From: Solwaraspora sp. WMMD792
Lineage (GTDB): Bacteria; Actinomycetota; Actinomycetes; Mycobacteriales; Micromonosporaceae
Direction of reading: 5' to 3'
Length of the DNA stretch: 64,000 bases
Assembly: GCF_029626105.1 (NCBI RefSeq)
Contig: NZ_JARUBH010000009.1
Coordinates: 1,178,001-1,242,000, forward strand
Of this stretch, positions 29,900 to 37,463 are shown in pieces; within the stretch, counting starts at the first letter, position 1, and every line of letters starts with the position of its first letter. A program made the translations under genes and the position numbers. The notes under the pieces are model-generated. The model saw only the letters and a list, made by a program, of their open reading frames with translations, ran no database searches and had not been told where the DNA came from.

Positions 29900-31060
29900 T
29901 CAGGCCCCCCAACCGGCCGGCTGGCCGTCGGCCCGCTCGGCGACGATCCGTTCGGCGTACCCGCTGCGGGCGTAGGCGGCCATCGGATCCGGGTCCAGGC
30001 CCTGCTCGGCGCGCAGCTCGCGGAGCAACGGCCGTACGTCGGTGTGATAGGCGTCCATCAGCACGGCGTTGGCGCCCAGCACGTCCCCGGTGGACTGTGC
30101 GGCGGCCAGCGCCGCCGGGTCGACCAGCAGCGCCTTGGCGGTGGCCTCCTGGACGTTGAGGACGGACCGGATCTGGCCGGGGATCTTCGGCTCGATGTTG
30201 TGGCACTGGTCGAGCATGAAGTTGATGCCGCTGGCCGGGCGCAGCGCGTCCGCCGAGACGATCTCGAACATGATCCGGAAGAGCTGGAACGGGTCGGCGG
30301 CGCCGACCATCAGGTCGTCGTCGGCGTAGAACCGGGAGTTGAAGTCGAAGGCGCCGAGCCGCCCGGCCCGCAGCAGGAACGCCACGATGAACTCGATGTT
30401 GGTGCCCGGGGCGTGGTGGCCGGTGTCGATCACCACCTGGGCCCGCTCGCCGAGTCGCAGGCAGTGCGCGTACGCGGTGCCCCAGTCCGGCACGTCGGTG
30501 GTGTAGAAGGCCGGCTCGAACAGCTTGTACTCCAGCAGCAGCCGCTGATGCTCGCCGAGCCGGGCGTAGGTGACATCGAGCGCCTCGGCGAGCCGGTCCT
30601 GTCGGACACGGATGCTGTCCTGGCCGGGGTAGTTCGTGCCGTCGGCGAACCACAGCTTCAGGTCGGTCGACCCGGTGGCGTCCATCACGTCGACACAGTC
30701 GAGCAGGTGAGCGACGGCCTTGCGCCGGATCCGGGGGTCGGGATTGGTGACGCTGCCGAGGCGGTAGTCGTCGTCGGAGAAGACGTTGGCGTTGATGGTG
30801 CCGATCCGTACCCCCAGGTCGGCGGCGTGCCGGGCGAGCTGGGCGTAGTCGTCGACCCGGTCCCACGGGATGTGCAGTGAGACCGTGGGGGCGATGCCGG
30901 TGACCGCGTGCACCTGGGCCGCGTCGGCGATCTTCTCCTCGGGGGTACGGGGGACCCCGGGCTGGCCGAACACCTTGAACCGGGTGCCCGAGTTGCCGTA
31001 CGCCCAGGACGGCACCTCGATTCGCTGTTCCCGAAGCGCGTCCTTGATCCGGCGGGTCAT
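29900..31060 (-). CDS. rhaI: L-rhamnose isomerase (RhaI type)
   Basis: This 386-residue isomerase converts L-rhamnose to L-rhamnulose. It belongs to the RhaI family of Pseudomonas, not the E. coli RhaA family. Recognisable parts are SWAYGNSGTRFKVFGQPG near the N terminus, LWFADGTNYPGQDS, and VIDTGHHAPGTNIEFIVA with metal-binding histidines. The start overlaps the rhaM stop (ATGA), so the two are translationally coupled. Confidence 0.95.
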   Translation of the reverse strand: MTRRIKDALREQRIEVPSWAYGNSGTRFKVFGQPGVPRTPEEKIADAAQVHAVTGIAPTVSLHIPWDRVDDYAQLARHAADLGVRIGTINANVFSDDDYRLGSVTNPDPRIRRKAVAHLLDCVDVMDATGSTDLKLWFADGTNYPGQDSIRVRQDRLAEALDVTYARLGEHQRLLLEYKLFEPAFYTTDVPDWGTAYAHCLRLGERAQVVIDTGHHAPGTNIEFIVAFLLRAGRLGAFDFNSRFYADDDLMVGAADPFQLFRIMFEIVSADALRPASGINFMLDQCHNIEPKIPGQIRSVLNVQEATAKALLVDPAALAAAQSTGDVLGANAVLMDAYHTDVRPLLRELRAEQGLDPDPMAAYARSGYAERIVAERADGQPAGWGA

Positions 31061-31488
31061 ATCACTCGTTTCTGGTGCGAAGTCGGGTCTTCTGCCGGTC
31101 GTGGCGGCCGGCCCAGCCGAGGCGACCGGGCATCGCCGGGGTGCGGGCCGTCGAGCGCGGCGAGTTGCTCGTCGAGGTCGAAGATCTCCTCGAGCAGGAC
31201 GAAACCCTCATCGGGGCGCCGGCCGTCCAGCTCGGTGAAGAACGGTGCCATCTCGGCCTGCCACCGGGCGTTGACCTCGGTGCGGGCCATCGCCGCCTGT
31301 GCGGCGGCCAGATCGTCAGCCCGGACATGGCCGACCAGCAGGCCGTCGGGGTGCAGGAAGAGCGCGTAGTCATGCCAGCCGGCGGCGCGCAGCGCACGCA
31401 GCATCTCCGGCCAGACGGCCGCGTGCCGGGCCCGGTACTCGGCCAGTCGATCCGGTCGGACCCGCAGCACGAAGCAGTACCGCCGCAC
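31057..31488 (-). CDS. rhaM: L-rhamnose mutarotase
   Basis: This 143-residue mutarotase interconverts alpha and beta L-rhamnose before isomerisation. The catalytic region YRARHAAVWPEMLRALRAAG is clear. GTG at 31488 was chosen because GGGAGG lies six bases upstream and the conserved beta strand RRYCFVLRV begins there. It is the first gene of rhaM-rhaI-rhaEW-rhaB. A promoter and a LacI-type operator lie directly upstream. Confidence 0.93.
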   Translation of the reverse strand: MRRYCFVLRVRPDRLAEYRARHAAVWPEMLRALRAAGWHDYALFLHPDGLLVGHVRADDLAAAQAAMARTEVNARWQAEMAPFFTELDGRRPDEGFVLLEEIFDLDEQLAALDGPHPGDARSPRLGRPPRPAEDPTSHQKRVI

Positions 31489-31502
31489 CGGCACCTCCCG
31501 AA

Positions 31503-31514
31503 TGAACCGTTTCA
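31503..31514. promoter_or_regulatory. LacI-type operator before rhaM
   Basis: TGAACCGTTTCA is a near-perfect palindrome of the TGAAnCGnTTCA class. It lies just upstream of the rhaM ribosome site and just downstream of the promoter. A second copy (TTGAACCGTTTCGA) lies upstream of the LacI gene. Confidence 0.8.
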
Positions 31515-31526
31515 ACAGCCGACCCA

Positions 31527-31556
31527 AACATACGAGCGACCAAACCGGGCTGTCAA
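31527..31556 (-). promoter_or_regulatory. Promoter of the rhamnose operon
   Basis: On the minus strand TTGACA (31551-31556) and TATGTT (31527-31532) are separated by 18 bases. Transcription would begin about 10 bases before the operator at 31503-31514, so repressor binding would block it. Confidence 0.75.
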
Positions 31557-31565
31557 GGTCGTGGA

Positions 31566-32609
31566 TCAGCCGTCCAACCGGGTGCCGCGAGTATCCTGAC
31601 TGGACTCGCGGACCACCAGCTCCGGCTCGAAGACCACCTGCCGGTGGCGGTGCGAGTCCGGGCTGGTCGCCTCCTCCAGCAGCAGCGCCGCTGCGGTCTG
31701 CCCGAGCCGCTGCCGGGGCTGGCGTACCGAGGACAGCGGCACCGCCGCCGCCGCGGCGAACTCGATGTCGTCGTAGCCGACCAGCGCGATGTCCTCGGGT
31801 ACCCGTACCTGCTGACGAGTCAGTCCCTGCAGCACCCCGAGGGCCAGCAGGTCGTTGGCGCAGAACACGGCGGTCACCCGGGAGGTGCGGGGCACACCGA
31901 GCATCCGCGCGGCGGCGTCCCTACCGGCGGCCACCGTCAGGCTCGGCGTGTCGAACCGGCGCAGCTGCCGTTCGTCGAGTCCGGCCTCGGTCAGCGCCCG
32001 GACCGCCCCGGCGTACCGGTCCCGGACCTGTTCCAGATGCCCGGGCCCGCCGACGTACGCGATCCGTCGGTGTCCGGCGTCGATCAGATGGCGCAGTGCC
32101 AGCTCGCCGCCGAGCCGGTCGTCGACCGAGACCGAGCAGAGGTCCGGCCGGCGGGACCGCCGGTCCAGCAGAATCACCAGTACGCCGCGATCGCGTAGCC
32201 GCAGCAGCCGGTCGCTGGCGTCGTCGACCGGGGTGATCAGCACCCCCTGCACCCGCTGCTCCTCCAGCAGGTCCAGGTAGGCGCTCTCCTTGCCGGCGTC
32301 GCCGTCGCTGTTGCAGAAGATCACCGGCATGCCGGCACCGCTGGTGGCGTCCTCGACGCCCCGGGCCACGTCGGTGAAGAACGGGTTGGCCACGTCCAGC
32401 ACCACCAGGCCCAACGTGCGGCCCCGGCCCCGGCGTAGTTGCCGGGCCGCGTCGTTGGGGACGAAGCCGAGTTCGTTGATCGCGGCGAGCACCCGGGACC
32501 GGGTGCCGGCCGCGACGATGTCCGGCCGGTTGAGCACGTTCGACACGGTGCCGACGGAGACGCCGGCCCGCGAGGCGACGTCCCGGATGCTGATCCCTGC
32601 TCCCGGCAC
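31566..32609 (-). CDS. LacI-family repressor of the rhamnose operon
   Basis: This 347-residue LacI/GalR regulator has its helix-turn-helix at residues 7-30 (SIRDVASRAGVSVGTVSNVL) and the hinge AARQLRRGR near 60. A sugar-binding domain follows, with GLVVLDVANPFF at its start. It lies immediately upstream of rhaM in the same direction, separated by 77 bp holding the promoter and operator. The same operator sequence occurs 180 bp before its own start, which points to autoregulation. The likely inducer is L-rhamnose or rhamnulose. The start is GTG. Confidence 0.88.
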   Translation of the reverse strand: MPGAGISIRDVASRAGVSVGTVSNVLNRPDIVAAGTRSRVLAAINELGFVPNDAARQLRRGRGRTLGLVVLDVANPFFTDVARGVEDATSGAGMPVIFCNSDGDAGKESAYLDLLEEQRVQGVLITPVDDASDRLLRLRDRGVLVILLDRRSRRPDLCSVSVDDRLGGELALRHLIDAGHRRIAYVGGPGHLEQVRDRYAGAVRALTEAGLDERQLRRFDTPSLTVAAGRDAAARMLGVPRTSRVTAVFCANDLLALGVLQGLTRQQVRVPEDIALVGYDDIEFAAAAAVPLSSVRQPRQRLGQTAAALLLEEATSPDSHRHRQVVFEPELVVRESSQDTRGTRLDG

Positions 32610-32784
32610 CCAGGCCTCCTTCTCTGCGGGCGGCGCGCGGTCACCGGTGGTAGGTCCAGGCCGCTCCCGGGGCGATTATCCGCCTACCGGCCGTCGCCGG
32701 ACAGTGGCAGGTCGGCCGGTCGCCGGTTGCCGTTCCACCGGCCCGAGCGGGCCGGGTCGCCCGCCCAGCGGGTCAAGCGGCGGT

Positions 32785-32798
32785 TTGAACCGTTTCGA
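32785..32798. promoter_or_regulatory. Second LacI-type operator, upstream of the regulator
   Basis: TTGAACCGTTTCGA shares the 11-base core TGAACCGTTTC with the rhaM operator. It lies between the end of the TetR gene and the LacI gene. Confidence 0.75.
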
Positions 32799-32810
32799 CG
32801 CGGCCGACGA

Positions 32811-33422
32811 TCAGGCCAGCTCCTCCGGCTTGCGGCCGATCTCGCGCGCCACGGCCAACCGGATCCACTCGGTGAGCTGCCGGCGGGAAACCACCCGGTC
32901 GTGCATCGCGGCCTGCACCGCCAGACCGTCGATCAGCGCGTTGATCCGCCAAGCCGCGCCCTTCGGGTCCGGGCACTGGAAGGTGCCGTCGGCACACCCG
33001 GTGGCGATCACCTTGATCAGTGCCTCTTTCCAGCGCAGGTCGAGGTTGCGGCACACCCGGTTCAAGGCGGGGGTACGCAGCGACTCCGACCAACCGTCGA
33101 TCCATAGCGTCCACGCCTTGGACTTGCCGGTCGGGGCGTACAGCCGAATGATCTTCTTCAGTTTCTCCAGCGGCTCGGCGGACGACCGGACGACCGTGTC
33201 GAGCCGGGCCAGGTCCTGCTCGGCGGCGTACGCGAACGCCTCGGCGAGCAGCCGGTCCTTGGTGGAGAAATGGTAGAAGACCAGCGCCTGACTCACCCCG
33301 GCGGCTTCCGCCACGTCTGCGGTGCGGGTGTTGGCCAGGCCACGCTCCACGATCACCTCACAGGCGGTGCGCAGCAGCGAGTCAAGGCGTACTTCGGCCG
33401 AACGTCTTGTCACGGCGAACAC
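32811..33422 (-). CDS. TetR-family transcriptional regulator
   Basis: This 203-residue TetR regulator has its DNA-binding domain at residues 12-58 (ADVAEAAGVSQALVFYHFST). The C-terminal ligand domain resembles the BetI-like group (IDGLAVQAAMHD). The GTG at 33422 has no strong ribosome site; a second in-frame GTG three codons downstream is possible. A palindrome lies just upstream and is probably its own operator. It precedes the rha regulator but does not share its operator. Its target genes are unknown. Confidence 0.85.
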   Translation of the reverse strand: MFAVTRRSAEVRLDSLLRTACEVIVERGLANTRTADVAEAAGVSQALVFYHFSTKDRLLAEAFAYAAEQDLARLDTVVRSSAEPLEKLKKIIRLYAPTGKSKAWTLWIDGWSESLRTPALNRVCRNLDLRWKEALIKVIATGCADGTFQCPDPKGAAWRINALIDGLAVQAAMHDRVVSRRQLTEWIRLAVAREIGRKPEELA

Positions 33423-33434
33423 GGTAACGCACTA

Positions 33435-33449
33435 TCATCGATACGATGA
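33435..33449. promoter_or_regulatory. Palindrome upstream of the TetR gene
   Basis: TCATCG-ATA-CGATGA has perfect 6-bp arms. It begins 13 bp before the TetR start codon and fits an autoregulatory TetR operator. Nearby GGTAAC and GTTACC may extend it. Confidence 0.55.
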
Positions 33450-33666
33450 GTTACCAGTCAATTTCCTGACTCAGGAAGAGGCTGGGATCAGGTAAGGCGA
33501 ATCGATTTCACGGAGCCAGGCGGCTCGTGGGGTGATATAAGAACTTTGTCGGGTATCGTGCCGTGGGCGCGCCCGGACACCCCCCGAGTTGGCACTCTCG
33601 CGACGGCTGGGCTAAAGTTCTCATCCGTTGGCAGGAACGCCCGAGGGCGGGAAGGCCAGCAGACAA

Positions 33667-33739
33667 GCGGACGTAGCGCAGTTGGTAGCGCATCACCTTG
33701 CCAAGGTGAGGGTCGCGGGTTCGAGTCCCGTCGTCCGCT
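33667..33739 (+). tRNA. tRNA-Gly (GCC)
   Basis: A 73-nt cloverleaf with acceptor arms GCGGACG and CGTCCGC, D-loop AGTTGGTAG, anticodon loop CTTGCCAAG giving GCC, T-loop GGTTCGAGTCCC and discriminator T. No CCA is encoded. Confidence 0.95.
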
Positions 33740-33774
33740 CGGAGATGCCACCACAGCACGTCGGGGGCAACCTC

Positions 33775-33845
33775 GGTGGAGTGGCCGAGAGGCGAGGCAA
33801 CGGCCTGCAAAGCCGTGTACACGGGTTCAAATCCCGTCTCCACCT
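33775..33845 (+). tRNA. tRNA-Cys (GCA)
   Basis: A 71-nt cloverleaf with acceptor arms GGTGGAG and CTCCACC, anticodon loop CCTGCAAAG giving GCA, T-loop GGTTCAAATCCC and discriminator T. No CCA is encoded. Confidence 0.95.
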
Positions 33846-33856
33846 CGTCACAACGA

Positions 33857-33931
33857 GGGCGATTGGCGCAGTGGGAGCGCGCTTCCTTGACACGGAAGAG
33901 GTCACTGGTTCAAACCCAGTATCGCCCACCA
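33857..33931 (+). tRNA. tRNA-Val (GAC)
   Basis: A 72-nt cloverleaf plus encoded CCA. Acceptor arms are GGGCGAT and ATCGCCC; the anticodon loop CTTGACACG gives GAC; the T-loop is GGTTCAAACCC. It is the last gene of a Gly-Cys-Val cluster. Confidence 0.95.
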
Positions 33932-33951
33932 GCTATACAAGCACGTCGCGT

Positions 33952-33986
33952 GGCCCGCTACCGGACATCCGGTAGCGGGCCTGTTT
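33952..33986 (+). terminator. Terminator of the tRNA cluster
   Basis: Perfect 14-bp arms (GGCCCGCTACCGGA and its complement) around CA are followed by TGTTT. It ends the tRNA-Gly-Cys-Val transcript. Confidence 0.85.
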
Positions 33987-34010
33987 GCTGTCCCGGCCCT
34001 TACCGGGGGG

Positions 34011-34044
34011 AGCGCTGAGGGAGCGGACCCGCTCCCTCAGCGCT
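34011..34044. terminator. Terminator for the WD40 gene on the minus strand
   Basis: Perfect 16-bp arms (AGCGCTGAGGGAGCGG and its complement) around AC. It lies 74 bp beyond the 3' end of the minus-strand WD40 gene and probably works in both directions. Confidence 0.8.
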
Positions 34045-34117
34045 TCTCAGTTACCCCCGCATGGGCGTACTCGAACTGCGACCTGAAGGACCAGGCTGAA
34101 CCGGAGGGCACTCTCGG

Positions 34118-37100
34118 TCAGCGGATCGCCCTGCCGGAGACCGCGTTCCAGATCTGTGGCGCAGTGTCCTCGAAGCCGTATCCGGCGACGACCGGTTCCC
34201 CGGCGACGACCGCTGCCGCGAGGGAGTACAGCCGCACCTCGGCGATGGGGTTCGGCGGGATCGCCTCACCGGTGCGGGGATCCCATCCCCGCAGGGTGCC
34301 AGCGCAGGAGCTGAAGACGACGGGCTGCCCCCGGTGCACCGACGAGGTAACCGCGTCCGCGTACTGCGAGTCGCCGCACTTGTGGTCGCGGAACGTCGCG
34401 CCGATCCGCTCGCCGGTGGCGAGGTCACGCACCTGGAGACCGCGCTCCGGTTCCTCCGCCTCATCGTCGGGATCGGAGTAGATGTCCTCGGTGAACACCG
34501 CTGCGGCTCGACCGTCCACCAAGGTAACCGCGAAGGCGGGGTGATCCTCCGCCAGGTACCCGTGGGTCGGTCCGACCCGCTGGCGGGTTTCGACGTCCCA
34601 CGCCCACACGCCGCAGTCGCCCGGGATGTCGACCACGGCCGCCCCGATCAACGTCGCGGCGACGAACCTTCCGTCGACCACCGTCAGCTCCTGACGAACC
34701 AGGTGCCAGTACCTGGCGAGCCGCTGCGTCTCGCCGTACGGTTCGCCGGTGCCGAGATCCCAGCAGCGGAACACGGTGACGGGATTGGCGCTGTCGAAGA
34801 ATTCGCTGTCGAATTCAACCTCGGACGAGATGCCGAAGGCGTCCTCGTCCTGGTCCTCCTCGACGCCAACGCCGATGTCGTCGCGGTGGTCCTCGTCGCT
34901 GCCTCCGGCCAGGACGAGGACGCGGCCGTCGTGCCTGGCCACGGACAGCTCATGGACGGGTCCGACGAACCGGCCCAGCGGCGGCAGCCGTTCACCACTG
35001 GCGGCGTCCCAGCACAGGATGTCGCCGCTCTTGTCGCCGGCCACGACGACGCTGCGGCCGTCGACTTCGGCCAGGGCCACACAGGTGATCGGAGCGGGGT
35101 GCGGGGTGCCTGCGGTGAGCGGCTCGCCGGTGAGCTGCCCCGTGGCCGCGTCCCACCGCAGCAGGCTCCCGTCCACGCTGCCGGTGACGAAGACGGCCCG
35201 GCCGGCGACCGTTCCGGCGGCGATGCACGTGATCTCCAGGCGGTGTCCGGTCGGGGCCGGCGGGTCGTTGAGGAACCACAGCACCGGCCCGTCCGTGGCG
35301 TGTTGCCGTACCGCCCGGGCCGCCAGCGCCGGCCGTCCGTCCCAGTCGGTGACCACCACGGCGTTGACCGCGTACCTACCGGCGTTGAATATCTCCTCAC
35401 CCCATCGACCGGTCTGCGGGTCGCGGACCCAGTTGGGGTTGTGTCTGATTACGTACGGCTCGCCCAGCGGCGCTCCGCTCGCCAGGTCCCAGACCCGGGC
35501 GGTGCCGTCATGACCGCCGGTGGCGCAGACGGCGCGGGCGCCGACCCGGCCGATGCCGACGGCGGACACCGGTCCCGGATGGCCGGTGACAATGCACAGG
35601 TCGTCGCCGGTGGCCGCGTCCCACACCCGCACGCCCCGGCCCTCCTCGGCGGTCGCCACGACCGTCCGCCCGGCGACCATTCCCGCCGTGAGCGCGGTGA
35701 CCTGGGTCCGATGCCGATCCTCACGGACCTCACCACTGGCCGGATCCCAGCGGATCAGGGGCTCGTCGTAGCTGGGGGCGAGCAGCACCAGCAGGCTATC
35801 GCCGACGGCGACGCACGTCAGGTGCCCGTAGGTTCCGGCGACGGTCAGCGGCATGCCGATCGGTGCCCAGGTGGCGAGGTCCCACAGCCGGACCCGCTGG
35901 TAGTAGGTGTCGCCCCTCCAGAATGCGTCACCGACGGCCACCACTGTGCGGCCCGACCACCGGGCGGCCGCCAGGTGCATCACGTTCTCGGTGTCGGGCA
36001 AGGGCCGGCGCGTCAGCGGTGTGCCGCTCACCGCGTCCCAGAGCCAGACCAGCCCGTCGGAGCCACCGCCGACCAGCGTCGGCCGCGAGTCGACCTCGGT
36101 CACGACCATCGGCCCGCTGGTGTCGCAGCCGTGGTAGAGGCTGGGGGACTGCACTCCCGTCGTGAGGTCGAACTGGCGCACGCCACCGTCGACGGCACCG
36201 GTGACCACGGTCGGCCGGCCGCCGGCGGCGGCGAGGACAACGTGGCTGGCGTTCGACCCGAACCGGCCGACCAGTTCCGGTGCACCGCCGCACGGAACGG
36301 TCCACACCAGTACGGACGCGGAGTACGGATCGTTGTTGTCCTTTGACGCGACCGTGGTGCGTCCGTCGAGGTCCGCCACGACCATCGACGCCACGTGGAG
36401 CCCGTCGACCACCGCAACCGGCGCCGGTTCGCCAGTGTCCGGGGTGAAAGCCCGCACGCTCCCTGAGCGGGTCTGGGCGAACACGGTCAGCCGACCCGCC
36501 ACCGGCCCCAACCACACCTCCCAGAAGGGGTCGTCGGTCGGTGGCTCCAGAGGCGGTCCGACCGGCTCCCCGGTGCGGGCGGACCACACCCGCACACGTC
36601 CCTTCTCCAACGTCGCCACCAGGAGCCGGTCGTCGACGGTCGTCGCCGCTGTCCGGAACGGCTCGTCATCGCCGAACACCGGACCGACCGGCGAGCCGGT
36701 CTCCGGCTCGCACACGCACAGCCCGGACCCGGCAGCTTCCACCGTGACGATGCGCCCGGCGAACGTGACCAGGGCATGGATGGCGGTCTGCGCGGCCGGC
36801 CCGTCAACCAACCGGGCACGGACCGTGGCGTCCTTCGCGTCGCCGTACACGTGCGTGCGTTCACCAGTGTCCGGATCCCACACGGTGAGCATCATCGCGG
36901 CATCCGGGCCCCACGGGCTGTCGTTACCGGCCACGAACACGGCCGCCCGCCCCTGGTGGTCGCCGATCGCGAGGGCGGTCACCTTCCCGTCGGTGCGTAA
37001 CACCTCACCGACGGGGGCGCCGGATACCCCGTCGCGGACCCAGACCGTACCCAGGCGGTCGCCGGACACCACGACGTCCCTGCCATGCAGACGGCCGGCG

Positions 37101-37297
37101 GCCAGGGCGGTCACCTCCCACCGATGCCGGCCCGAGCGGTCCCGGCCGGCCCGCCCGGTCACCGGGTCGAGGAGCTGTCGGCCATCGACCAGGTCAAGTC
37201 GACCGTCCCGGCCGGTCAGCAACTCGACCCAGCCGTGCGCGAAGGTGCGATGCGGCCCCGTTCGCGGACTGTCCATCCACCGGGATTCCTCGACCAT
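34118..37297 (-). CDS. Large WD40-repeat protein without effector domain
   Basis: This 1059-residue protein is built almost entirely of WD40-like repeats of 45-55 residues. They use the pattern VAGRxVVVTGxxDGxVRxWDxATGxPxG, for example GGSDGLVWLWDAVSG and GHDGTARVWDLAS. They probably form two or three beta-propellers. No signal peptide, membrane span, NTPase or protease domain is visible. Such repeats normally form the sensor half of STAND proteins; here they stand alone. The second ATG at 37297 was chosen because GGAGG lies eight bases upstream; ATG at 37303 is too close. It lies downstream of and parallel to the XRE-STAND-TPR gene, with a repeated 35-bp element between them. Confidence 0.82.
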   Translation of the reverse strand: MVEESRWMDSPRTGPHRTFAHGWVELLTGRDGRLDLVDGRQLLDPVTGRAGRDRSGRHRWEVTALAAGRLHGRDVVVSGDRLGTVWVRDGVSGAPVGEVLRTDGKVTALAIGDHQGRAAVFVAGNDSPWGPDAAMMLTVWDPDTGERTHVYGDAKDATVRARLVDGPAAQTAIHALVTFAGRIVTVEAAGSGLCVCEPETGSPVGPVFGDDEPFRTAATTVDDRLLVATLEKGRVRVWSARTGEPVGPPLEPPTDDPFWEVWLGPVAGRLTVFAQTRSGSVRAFTPDTGEPAPVAVVDGLHVASMVVADLDGRTTVASKDNNDPYSASVLVWTVPCGGAPELVGRFGSNASHVVLAAAGGRPTVVTGAVDGGVRQFDLTTGVQSPSLYHGCDTSGPMVVTEVDSRPTLVGGGSDGLVWLWDAVSGTPLTRRPLPDTENVMHLAAARWSGRTVVAVGDAFWRGDTYYQRVRLWDLATWAPIGMPLTVAGTYGHLTCVAVGDSLLVLLAPSYDEPLIRWDPASGEVREDRHRTQVTALTAGMVAGRTVVATAEEGRGVRVWDAATGDDLCIVTGHPGPVSAVGIGRVGARAVCATGGHDGTARVWDLASGAPLGEPYVIRHNPNWVRDPQTGRWGEEIFNAGRYAVNAVVVTDWDGRPALAARAVRQHATDGPVLWFLNDPPAPTGHRLEITCIAAGTVAGRAVFVTGSVDGSLLRWDAATGQLTGEPLTAGTPHPAPITCVALAEVDGRSVVVAGDKSGDILCWDAASGERLPPLGRFVGPVHELSVARHDGRVLVLAGGSDEDHRDDIGVGVEEDQDEDAFGISSEVEFDSEFFDSANPVTVFRCWDLGTGEPYGETQRLARYWHLVRQELTVVDGRFVAATLIGAAVVDIPGDCGVWAWDVETRQRVGPTHGYLAEDHPAFAVTLVDGRAAAVFTEDIYSDPDDEAEEPERGLQVRDLATGERIGATFRDHKCGDSQYADAVTSSVHRGQPVVFSSCAGTLRGWDPRTGEAIPPNPIAEVRLYSLAAAVVAGEPVVAGYGFEDTAPQIWNAVSGRAIR

Positions 37298-37400
37298 CGA
37301 CATCGCCTCCGGTTCTCGGGTTCGGTGATCAACCTACGGCTGCCAAATGCCTGGCACCATCGCGGACCCAGAGGGCGAATGTTCTTGCCAGGCCCGGCAA

Positions 37401-37435
37401 CGAGCCGGGGGATGAGCGACCACCGGGGACAGCTC
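37401..37435. repeat. Copy 1 of a 35-bp intergenic repeat
   Basis: This 35-bp sequence (starting CGAGCCGGGGGATGAGC and ending GGGGACAGCTC) is identical to 41665-41699. Weaker similarity continues about 27 bp further. It lies 104-138 bp upstream of the WD40 gene start. Confidence 0.9.
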
Positions 37436-37463
37436 ATCATCGTCTCGGTGAGCTGAGCGGATG

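Noticed and set aside
34334-36346. Plus-strand open frame opposite the WD40-only gene
   Set aside because: The minus-strand WD40 repeats are unmistakable; the plus frame has no motifs and no ribosome site.
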